Shown: one piece after another, positions 1 to 5,370 of the stretch | Numbering within the stretch: position 1 is the first letter of the stretch | Layout of the letters: each line of letters begins with the position of its first letter | From: JBAVQS01 sp049694275 | Lineage (GTDB): Bacteria; Chloroflexota; Anaerolineae; UBA4142; SHND01 | Direction of reading: 5' to 3' | NCBI GenBank assembly: GCA_049694275.1 | Contig: JBAVQS010000392.1 | Span: 1-5,709 of the forward strand | Length of the DNA: 5,709 nt | Position numbers and translations under genes: made by a program | The notes under the pieces: model-generated | Databases searched by the model: none | What the model was told of the DNA's origin: nothing | The model's input: only the letters and a program-made list of their open reading frames with translations

Positions 1-1554
1 GAGCCGGCCGGCGGCGAACAGCGCGCGCCGCCACGGGACGCGCCAGTCGCGCGCCAGGTCGGCGCGCGCCCTGAACCGGCGCAGCATTTCGGTCGCCGCG
101 AAATACTCTTGCAAGAGGTGATGATAAAAGGCATAGACCCCCTGCGCGTCCACTTTCTCCAGGACCGTGGCATGGAGCGCCAGGTCGAGCACTTGCTCCA
201 GGCTCAGCGGGCAATCCGGCGCGCCCCGGTACACCTGCTCCGCCTGCGCCCGGGTGAGCCGGGTCCCTTCCGCCTGCTCTTGCATGCTAAACGCAAAGCG
301 GCCCAGCAGGTCGAGCATGACCTGGAGGGTCGCAAGCGGCTTGTCGGTCAATTCGTCCGGCTGGTGTCCGCCCAACAATTCGCGTTCGAGCAGGCGGCGC
401 GCCAGGTCGTCCATCAGCACGGCGCGGCTGTCGGCAAACGGCTTGTCCTCGGCGGCGCGGTCGGCCAAAAGCGAGAGCATGAACGGGTTGCGCGCCAACC
501 CGTCCAGGCGGTCATCTCCCGAATGTACCCGCTCGTCCAATTCGCGCCACAGGCTATCGGCCCGCGACTCGCCAAAGCGCAAGGCCAGGTAACGCCGGAT
601 CCGCTCGGCGTCGAGACTCTGCACGCGGACCTCGGGCAATCCGAGCCGCGGCATATAGTCGTCCGTGCGACAGGTAAAAACCGCCCAGTTGCCGGCGGGC
701 ATCTCGTAGCCGGCCCAGTGCGCCCAGTGGTCGATTCGCCGGGTCCGGTCCGCAAACGGCATCTGGTTGAGGCCGTCCAGCAGGAAACAGATTTCGCCCC
801 GGCCCGCCGCCTCGCCATAACTCTCGCCCAATCCCTGCAGCTCCCACTGCGCCTTGAGGAATTCGGGGGGGACCTGGTTCTCGATATAGCCAAAGAGATT
901 GACGAGAAAGGGGAGCTTGCCCTTGACCGGGTCGCGGAGGCGCTCGCAGGCAAGGTCGAGCGCGAGCCGGCGCAGGGTCGTCGTCTTGCCCGCGCCGGGG
1001 TCGCCCAGCAGGACGAGGCGCGTCTTGTCATAGCGCGTCAGCGCCTCGCGCACGTCGGATAATGGCAGGCCCGAAGCAGAGAGCGCCGGGTCCGCGTGAT
1101 CGTCGAGGCGGAGCGGTGGTTCGAGCAGGCTTCCCGCCAGCGGCACATACTCGCGGTCCCAGCGCGCAAACGTCTGATCGAGCGTAAAGTGCGCGAGGTA
1201 AATCTCTTCGCGTCGGTAGGGGTCCGCCCTGCGCTTGAGCGCGCCGATCAGGCCGAGGTCGGCGGCGGTGACGCGCACGGGCGCGCCATCCCCCGCGACG
1301 ATGACGGCCGCCGCGCCCGCCGGCGCGGGACGCTCCACGCGCACCGAGACCTGCGGCGAGCGCAGGTGCGCCAGGATCTGCTCCAGCAGCGCTTCTACGC
1401 GCGCCAGGTCAGCTTGCACATGGACGTTGATCTGATCGCGGCCAATGATAGCGCTATCGCGAATATCTGGGTTCCCCGCGAAATTCACGCCGCCGCGCTG
1501 CGCCGCCGTATGGATTGTTGCATTGTCTTGCGTTGCCGGATCGTCTTGGCTCAT
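1..1554 (-). CDS. NACHT-domain NTPase, 3' end beyond the window; paralogue of the upstream NACHT-FGE leader
   Basis: The frame is open from an ATG at 1554 to the window edge (518 codons, no stop). The start is supported by GGGGGTGA (7 of 8 matches to the extended Shine-Dalgarno GGAGGTGA) 7 nt upstream. Residues 21-44 repeat the leader of the neighbouring protein (GGVNFAGNPDI, IIGRDQIN). Residues ~48-65 look like a short amphipathic helix, and 110-140 resemble a pre-NACHT linker ending in REYVPL. The NTPase has Walker A GDPGAGKTT (184-192), Walker B-like ICFLLDGLNQM (255-265), a TCRTDDY segment (294-300), NPFML (356-360) and FYHHLLQEYFAA (476-487). The visible part ends in the helical region after the NACHT core, so any C-terminal sensor domain (FGE, WD40, HEAT or TPR) lies outside. 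A signalling NTPase of the STAND class is the likely role. The Walker B carries N-Q where the upstream protein has D-E. Confidence 0.9.
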   Translation of the reverse strand, partial: MSQDDPATQDNATIHTAAQRGGVNFAGNPDIRDSAIIGRDQINVHVQADLARVEALLEQILAHLRSPQVSVRVERPAPAGAAAVIVAGDGAPVRVTAADLGLIGALKRRADPYRREEIYLAHFTLDQTFARWDREYVPLAGSLLEPPLRLDDHADPALSASGLPLSDVREALTRYDKTRLVLLGDPGAGKTTTLRRLALDLACERLRDPVKGKLPFLVNLFGYIENQVPPEFLKAQWELQGLGESYGEAAGRGEICFLLDGLNQMPFADRTRRIDHWAHWAGYEMPAGNWAVFTCRTDDYMPRLGLPEVRVQSLDAERIRRYLALRFGESRADSLWRELDERVHSGDDRLDGLARNPFMLSLLADRAAEDKPFADSRAVLMDDLARRLLERELLGGHQPDELTDKPLATLQVMLDLLGRFAFSMQEQAEGTRLTRAQAEQVYRGAPDCPLSLEQVLDLALHATVLEKVDAQGVYAFYHHLLQEYFAATEMLRRFRARADLARDWRVPWRRALFAAGRL

Positions 1555-1561
1555 CGTATGC

Positions 1562-1569
1562 TCACCCCC
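1562..1569 (-). promoter_or_regulatory. Ribosome binding site of the second NACHT gene, partly inside a hairpin
   Basis: GGGGGTGA on the minus strand lies 7 nt before the ATG at 1554. Its first three G residues are also the end of the 3' arm of the hairpin at 1567-1587. Confidence 0.65.
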
Positions 1570-1587
1570 GGAATTCAGACTTCCGGG
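1567..1587 (-). other. Small hairpin just upstream of the second NACHT start
   Basis: CCCGGAA (1587-1581) pairs with TTCCGGG (1573-1567) across a 7-nt loop. The 3' arm overlaps the ribosome binding site by three bases, so the fold could lower translation. It may equally be a chance GC-rich palindrome or part of the adjoining repeat cluster. Confidence 0.4.
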
Positions 1588-1598
1588 CTCAAAAGTTA

Positions 1599-1732
1599 CC
1601 CAGATTCAGTAATTCACGAAATGTCATTTCGAGGCGTTTTTTGCCGAGAAATCTCGCTAGCACAAACTGAGATTCCTCACTCCGTTCGGAATGACAAGCG
1701 ATTTCGTGATGTACTGAGATTCGAAATCTGGG
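1599..1732. repeat. MITE-like palindromic intergenic element (TGTCATT...AATGACA)
   Basis: Nested inverted repeats share one centre. CCCAGATT (1599-1606) pairs with AATCTGGG (1725-1732). AGTAATTCACGAAAT (1608-1622) matches the complement of 1701-1715 at 13 of 15 positions. TGTCATT (1622-1628) pairs with AATGACA (1690-1696). GAGAAATCTC (1646-1655) pairs with GAGATTCCTC (1669-1678) with one mismatch. The core with TCATTCCGAACGGAGTGAGGAATCTC character (minus strand) resembles a repeat family common between genes in many bacterial genomes. No transposase is present, so it would be a non-autonomous element. Confidence 0.72.
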
Positions 1733-1813
1733 GCTGAACAATGGCTTCGCCTCAGAAAAAATGGCCGCCCAGCCGCCGCCCCCTTTTTTCTGTTAGCCCC
1801 GCCTTGTTCAGCC
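1732..1813. repeat. Second inverted-repeat element between the RT remnant and the second NACHT gene
   Basis: The left arm is GGCTGAACAA (1732-1741), 11 bases, then CAGAAAAAA (1753-1761). The right arm is its mirror: TTTTTTCTG (1784-1792), 11 bases, then TTGTTCAGCC (1804-1813). Both outer (10 bp) and inner (9 bp) blocks pair perfectly with equal spacing. A GC-rich 22-base centre does not pair. It abuts the preceding palindromic element and could be a separate mobile repeat or an atypical bidirectional terminator. Confidence 0.65.
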
Positions 1814-1848
1814 AGAGACTTTCCAATCTCTGGCCGCTCTCTGGCCGC
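1811..1848. repeat. Hairpin plus 11-bp tandem duplication
   Basis: GCCAGAGA (1811-1818) pairs with TCTCTGGC (1827-1834). The 11-mer TCTCTGGCCGC is repeated head to tail at 1827-1837 and 1838-1848. Together with the two elements beside it, this fills most of the space between the RT stop and the next gene. Confidence 0.6.
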
Positions 1849-1899
1849 CACGGGCCGCCGCACAATGATCGGCTGCCCGCTCCAACGTTCGCCTTGCGG

Positions 1900-2550
1900 T
1901 TACCAGAGGGAATAGACATTGCCCCAGAACTGGGAGGTGAGGTTGCCGATGGGCAGCCCGCGCGGCTTGAGCGCGGCAAACAGGTCGTCGCCCGCAAAGA
2001 ACGGGGGATCGTATGCGCCGGCATGAATCGCCGCGCCGCTGTCGAGAATCCGGTCCGCCAGCCTCAGGACCGCCGGGTCGCCGATCACCCGCGCCAGTTC
2101 CACGCGGAGGACGGCGTGGTCCATCAAGGGAAAGAAATGTTCAAGGTCGAGTTGGAGCACGTAGGGATAACGCCGCGCGAACTCTTGGGCGCGGTCGATG
2201 GCCGCATGGGTCCCTTTTTTCACGCGGCATGCATACGAATCGTCGATGAACCGCCGCTCGAACAGCGGCTCGACCACCTGGCACAGCGCGTGATGCACCA
2301 CGCGGTCGCGAAAGGGCGCCGCCGAGATCAGGCGGGGCTTGGGGTCGTAAATCCAGAAATTGTGGTACGAGCCGGGGCGATAGGTTTCCGTCTCTAGCTC
2401 GCGTCGCAGATCCAGCAGGTTCTTTTCCAGGTCGAACTCGAACGTCGCCACGCTGGGGTTGCGCCGCTTGCCGCGCGCCGCGCGTTTATACGCGTGGTGC
2501 AGATTCTCAAATTCCGTGATGAGCGAGTACAGGTGCTTGTGACGCTTCAC
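1900..2550 (-). pseudogene. DGR-type reverse transcriptase, truncated before the catalytic YxDD motif
   Basis: This is a 216-residue product from a GTG start. The start is chosen because M/VKRHKHLYSLITEFENL is the usual DGR RT opening and GGAGG lies just upstream, although the 3-nt spacing is short. RT motif 1 is PRLISAAPFRDRVVHHAL (72-89) and motif 2 is SYACRVKKGTHAAI (105-118). Motif A is LQLDLEHFFPLMDH (132-145), with the first catalytic Asp at 135. Motif 4 is GLPIGNLTSQFWGNVY (198-213), whose IGNxxSQ form is the DGR-lineage signature. The frame then ends in SLW and a TAA. Motif 5 with YxDD, motifs 6-7 and the thumb are missing; family members are usually well over 300 residues. None of the three minus-strand frames downstream restores a YxDD segment, so this is a loss of the 3' part and not a single frameshift. 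It lies 86 bp after the variable protein on the same strand. As it stands, it should not be an active polymerase. Confidence 0.86.
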
Positions 2551-2553
2551 GCT

Positions 2554-2558
2554 CCTCC
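2554..2558 (-). promoter_or_regulatory. Ribosome binding site of the RT
   Basis: GGAGG on the minus strand lies 3 nt before the GTG at 2550. The spacing is shorter than optimal, but no other start with a better site precedes the conserved KRHKHLY opening. Confidence 0.5.
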
Positions 2559-2568
2559 CATGCCGCAA

Positions 2569-2587
2569 CTGGGGGCTGCGCCCCCAG
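2569..2587 (-). other. Perfect 8-bp hairpin with GCA loop between the variable repeat and the RT
   Basis: On the minus strand CTGGGGGC-GCA-GCCCCCAG forms an uninterrupted 8-bp, nearly all-GC stem with a three-base loop. It begins about 75 bp past the end of the variable repeat and ends 18 nt before the RT start. There is no T-run on either side, so it is not a standard intrinsic terminator. In the Bordetella phage DGR, a GC-rich hairpin or cruciform of similar stem length just after the variable repeat is required for efficient homing; this is a candidate equivalent, although it lies farther away. Similar G5/C5 palindromes also occur as dispersed intergenic repeats. Confidence 0.55.
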
Positions 2588-2636
2588 ACCCCCACAGAAA
2601 AACAGCAGCCCGAACCCAGAATCCAGCATTCAGCAA

Positions 2637-5324
2637 TTAGAGACCAGCAATAGCGCCAGGGGAAACCACCCGAAAACCGACAGTGTAATTCCAGAAAACA
2701 GGAACATACCTGAGCCGAGAAGCGCAGCGCACATCGAACTGAGTGAAGTCCCACGAGCCGCCGCGCAATACACGCTGCGTCCGTTCCTCATTGTACCACG
2801 AGTCAGTCCATTCCCAAACATTCCCGCTCATATCCGCAAGGCCCGCCGGGTTGTTTCCTTCAGGGAACTGGCCGACCATCGTGGTCGTCGCCTGCTTTTG
2901 CGAATCGCTGTTGAGCCACTTGTTCCAATCCAAATCATCCCGTTCGCCCCAAAACTCGGCGCCGTTCAAACGCCGGTGGTCAAACTTGTCGCCCCACGGA
3001 TACGCGCGCCCGTCCGTCCCCCGCGCGGCGCGCTCCCATTCTTGTTCCGTGGGCAAGCGGAAACCCCCACCCCAACCCTCCCCCGTTTTTACGGGAGAGG
3101 GTTGGGGTGAGGACAGCCATTTGCAGTAGGCTTGCGCCTCGAACCAGCAGACGCCGACCACCGGCGCGAGTGGGTTATTCCATTTCGCATCCTGCCACCA
3201 GAACGGTTCGCTGCGCTTTTCAGCAGGACGCTGCTCTAACCAATTTTTGAGCGAATCATCCTTCACTTGAGTATCATAAGTTCCAGTCCGCCAGCTCCAC
3301 CCTTCTTCGCTCCACAACTCGCGGCGGTCATAGCCGTTCGCATCCATAAACCGCTTGAACTGGAGATTCGTCACGGGATATTTTGCAATCGCGAACGGCG
3401 TCTTGATCTCCGCCTTGCGCTTATCATCTCCATACAGGAACGGACCGGCGGGAATCGCAATGAAGCGGTCCAGGTCGGGCGGAACCCAGCCGGTGCGCCC
3501 GAGGAGGAATCCCGCGTCGCGCTGGACGGTGGGTGGGAGGGTGCGGTTGCGGCTGGCGGCGAGCAGGGCTTCGGTCACCTCGCCGGCGGCGACGCGGCCC
3601 AGCCCTAACTCCCCCACATCCTCCAGGCACGCGCCCGCCAGCAGAATGTTCTGGCACGCGTCCGCGCCGTCGCACTCCATTTTCAACATCTCGCGCACGA
3701 CCTGCCCGGCCACCTTGGGCGCTTTGTTCAACAATCCCCAGATCCCGACCGATAGCAAAATCGTTTCGCGCCAGCCCGGATCGACCAGACAATCACGAAT
3801 GAGCGCCAGGCTCTCGTTCAAATCCAACTGGCCTTTTTGGACGAGGCCATAGGCGGCGAGCATCTCTTCAAACGTGAGGTGAATAAACCCGTACTGCCCG
3901 CTGCCGCGTTCGAGGAGCAGGTTCGAATAGCGATGCACGCTGGCGAGGAACTCTTTGGCGCGCTCCCAGGCCGGGCCGCGCCGCAGTCCCCAATCCTCTC
4001 CCATATAGATTCCGGTAAGCCAATCAATCAAGGTCCTTTCCGAAACCAGTCCCGCCGTGGGGTTCTCCTGGCGCACGCGCAGCGCCAGCGGTCCCAGAAT
4101 CGTAATCACCGCATCGTCGTCGATGTCCGGGCCGACCTGCCTCCGGTCGAGCGTGCGCGCCTTGTTCCACGCCGAGATTAATGTTTTCAGATACAGCTCG
4201 TACAGTTTGACTCGCCGGTTCGGGAGGCTCACCCCCTGCCGTTTGATGAGCGCGAGGATGGTCAGCAGGAGCGGATTGCTGGCGAGGTTGGCGACGCCGG
4301 GGTTGGCGTCGAGCGCCTGCAGGAGCCCCTGCCGTTCCTTGTCCGCGTTCGCCCGCGCCTCGGGGGTATCGCCGCTCGTGCTCTTTTCAAACGCCAGGCA
4401 CCATTTCGCAGCGAACTGCTCGATGGCCGCGCGGTCGAAATCGTGGAGCGTATAGAGCGCCCACGCTTTCGGGTCGAGCGGCGATTCGCGATAGCCGACG
4501 ACGCGGCTCGTCACGACGACGCGGTTGCCGCGCGCCGCCGCCTCGCTCGCAAACGCCTCGACGCGGTTCACCACCCGCCCGCGGTCCGCCTGTACCTCGT
4601 CCAGCCCGTCGAGCAGGATGACCGCCTGCCCCTGCGCAATCGCTTTTTGAAAGAGCGACCCCAGCCCCGCCACCCCCTGCGACAGCCCGGCAAAGTATTC
4701 GGGGAGATACTGCTCAAGGTTCACATCCTGACGCGAGAGGGCATCGGCATAGGCATTGAGTGGGAGGAGGATGGGGAGCGGCGCGTCCTGTTCGGCGGCG
4801 AGGCGGAGCGCCAGGTACTTGAGCAGCGTGGACTTGCCCGAGCCGGGATCGCCGATGACGGCGACGCGCGCCTTGTCGCGCATCGCCTCCTCGATGTGGA
4901 CGGGGACCGCCGCGGCCTTGTCGAGCATCGCCAGCGCCGCTTCGGGCAGGTGGTCCTGGTCGAACCGGCGGCCGGCCAACCGCCGTTCCCACGTCTCGCC
5001 CGCGGGCAGTTCAGGCCGCGCGACGAGGGGGACATACACCTCTTCCAGCAAGAGCTCGCGCGAAAAACTGTCGAGCTGGGGGATGCCCTTGAAGTCGAGC
5101 GCGCGATAGGTGCGCCGGAGATGGTCGAGGTAGCGCGTCCGCAGTTCCGCGAGGTCCGACGGCGGGATGAACGCCTGCATCTGCAGGATAATGTTGATTT
5201 GATTGCCGCCAATGATGGTGCTATCTTTGATATCAGGATTTCCTGCGACATTGACGCCGCCGCTCTGCGCGTTCGTATCGATCGATGCGTCACCCGGTTG
5301 GGGTGTGGGGTTGTTTTGGCTCAT
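2637..5324 (-). CDS. NACHT NTPase fused to a C-terminal FGE-sulfatase (C-type-lectin-fold) domain; putative DGR variable protein
   Basis: This is a complete 895-residue protein. It starts at an ATG preceded by AAGGAG with a 6-nt spacer. Residues ~22-45 form a Gly/Asn-rich leader (GGVNVAGNPDI, then IIGGNQIN). Residues ~57-110 are the helical lead-in common before bacterial NACHT domains. The NACHT core has Walker A GDPGSGKST (158-166), Walker B ILLDGLDEV (236-244), a TSR motif (272-274), NPLLL (350-354) and the late FIHLTFEEMLAAY segment (480-492). From ~620 an FGE-sulfatase domain follows: IPAGPFLYGD, YPVTNLQFKRF, GFRLPTEQEWERAARG (with an insertion before it), YPWGD, LADMSGNVWEWTDSWY, RVLRGGSW and GFRVV. 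By family knowledge, NACHT proteins are STAND switches that oligomerise on ligand sensing, and FGE/CLec domains with hypervariable tips act as ligand binders rather than enzymes in DGR systems. No signal peptide or membrane helix is seen, so a cytoplasmic sensor is inferred. No classical effector domain is recognised at the N-terminus; the leader may recruit one. The domain calls are firm; the sensor role is inference. Confidence 0.93.
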   Translation of the reverse strand: MSQNNPTPQPGDASIDTNAQSGGVNVAGNPDIKDSTIIGGNQINIILQMQAFIPPSDLAELRTRYLDHLRRTYRALDFKGIPQLDSFSRELLLEEVYVPLVARPELPAGETWERRLAGRRFDQDHLPEAALAMLDKAAAVPVHIEEAMRDKARVAVIGDPGSGKSTLLKYLALRLAAEQDAPLPILLPLNAYADALSRQDVNLEQYLPEYFAGLSQGVAGLGSLFQKAIAQGQAVILLDGLDEVQADRGRVVNRVEAFASEAAARGNRVVVTSRVVGYRESPLDPKAWALYTLHDFDRAAIEQFAAKWCLAFEKSTSGDTPEARANADKERQGLLQALDANPGVANLASNPLLLTILALIKRQGVSLPNRRVKLYELYLKTLISAWNKARTLDRRQVGPDIDDDAVITILGPLALRVRQENPTAGLVSERTLIDWLTGIYMGEDWGLRRGPAWERAKEFLASVHRYSNLLLERGSGQYGFIHLTFEEMLAAYGLVQKGQLDLNESLALIRDCLVDPGWRETILLSVGIWGLLNKAPKVAGQVVREMLKMECDGADACQNILLAGACLEDVGELGLGRVAAGEVTEALLAASRNRTLPPTVQRDAGFLLGRTGWVPPDLDRFIAIPAGPFLYGDDKRKAEIKTPFAIAKYPVTNLQFKRFMDANGYDRRELWSEEGWSWRTGTYDTQVKDDSLKNWLEQRPAEKRSEPFWWQDAKWNNPLAPVVGVCWFEAQAYCKWLSSPQPSPVKTGEGWGGGFRLPTEQEWERAARGTDGRAYPWGDKFDHRRLNGAEFWGERDDLDWNKWLNSDSQKQATTTMVGQFPEGNNPAGLADMSGNVWEWTDSWYNEERTQRVLRGGSWDFTQFDVRCASRLRYVPVFWNYTVGFRVVSPGAIAGL
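2664..2775 (-). other. Putative DGR variable repeat (VR) at the 3' end of the NACHT-FGE gene
   Basis: Codons 851-887 encode the standard FGE-type DGR end: RVLRGGSW, then a variable stretch, RCASR, another variable stretch, and GFRVV. The gene stops 8 codons later, as is usual for DGR targets. At the positions that are Asn (AAY) in typical FGE-type templates, this gene reads D F T, F D, L, Y V, V F, and N Y T V. All 14 of these codons end in C or T, which is what adenine-specific mutagenesis of AAC/AAT template codons leaves behind, because the first two positions change and the third pyrimidine stays. Interspersed CAG, AGG, CCT and TGG codons match usual invariant positions. The invariant 3' end (GGTTTTCGGGTGGTTTC) would be the initiation-of-mutagenic-homing region. 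No matching template repeat is visible in the window, so the call rests on the domain, the codon pattern and the adjacent RT. Confidence 0.78.
3065..3112. repeat. Palindromic repeat (CCCCAACCCT type) inserted in frame within the FGE domain
   Basis: The two 22-nt arms (3065-3086 and 3091-3112) are inverted copies matching at 20 of 22 positions around a TTTT loop. The full 48 bp equals 16 codons, so the reading frame is kept. It codes for the SPQPSPVKTGEGWGGG segment between CKWL and FRLPTE, where FGE domains normally have a short loop. CCCCAACCC / GGGTTGGGG palindromes with GGGAGAGG stems are familiar high-copy intergenic repeats in many bacteria; finding one inside a conserved domain indicates a recent, tolerated insertion in a surface loop. 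Confidence 0.85.
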
Positions 5325-5330
5325 GGTCTG

Positions 5331-5336
5331 CTCCTT
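5331..5336 (-). promoter_or_regulatory. Ribosome binding site of the NACHT-FGE gene
   Basis: AAGGAG on the minus strand lies 6 nt before the ATG at 5324. It is a near-perfect Shine-Dalgarno that fixes the start codon. Confidence 0.8.
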
Positions 5337-5341
5337 GGCCC

Positions 5342-5370
5342 AGTATACAACCCAAGCCCCGATTTGTCAT
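5342..5370 (-). promoter_or_regulatory. Sigma70-type promoter for the NACHT-FGE gene
   Basis: On the minus strand ATGACA (5370-5365, 5 of 6 to TTGACA) is followed, after exactly 17 nt, by TATACT (5347-5342, 5 of 6 to TATAAT). The expected start of transcription is near 5335, which gives a leader of only about 11 nt and places the transcript end at the edge of the AAGGAG site. That tight spacing is odd, so either the leader is really this short or a second promoter lies further upstream. Confidence 0.5.

Larger units (their letters stand above)
1555..1899. other. Non-coding repeat cluster downstream of the truncated RT
   Basis: 345 bp without a supported gene. The reading frames that cross it carry no RT or other recognisable motif. 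Nearly all of 1567-1848 is made of the inverted and tandem repeats listed separately. Only 1849-1899, next to the RT stop, shows no clear structure, and it is the likely site where the missing RT half and possibly the template repeat were lost. Confidence 0.6.

Noticed and set aside
109..1062. 317-codon open frame on the plus strand
   Set aside because: It is antisense to the second NACHT gene, has no recognisable domain, and is the usual long shadow frame of GC-rich coding DNA. The minus frame carries Walker A, Walker B-like and other NACHT motifs.
1588..1640. Promoter for the second NACHT gene
   Set aside because: TAACTT with poorly spaced upstream hexamers was the best match; too weak to support, and the region is part of a palindromic repeat.
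1657..1863. Small ORFs across the repeat cluster
   Set aside because: They consist of repeat sequence, have no good ribosome binding site and no conserved features.
2569..2587. Intrinsic terminator between the NACHT-FGE gene and the RT
   Set aside because: The stem is strong, but no T-run follows on either strand.
2551..2636. Template repeat between the variable protein and the RT
   Set aside because: The 86-bp gap has no copy of the invariant GGTTTTCGGGTGG segment and no AAC/AAT-rich stretch. I found no such copy elsewhere in the window either.
2597..2640. GAATCCAGCATTCAGCA-like short reiterated sequence after the FGE stop
   Set aside because: It shows only a weak internal repetition of CAG/ATTC units; too short and imperfect to call a repeat.
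2551..2754. 68-codon N-terminal extension of the RT frame, starting at an ATG inside the variable repeat
   Set aside because: The extension (Cys- and hydrophobic-rich) is an out-of-frame reading of the variable repeat and spacer. DGR RTs start at the KRHKHLY-like segment, which matches the GTG at 2550.
2630..2821. 63-codon minus-strand frame with a hydrophobic end resembling a membrane helix
   Set aside because: It overlaps the FGE gene end out of frame; the hydrophobic run is a by-product of the T-rich variable codons.
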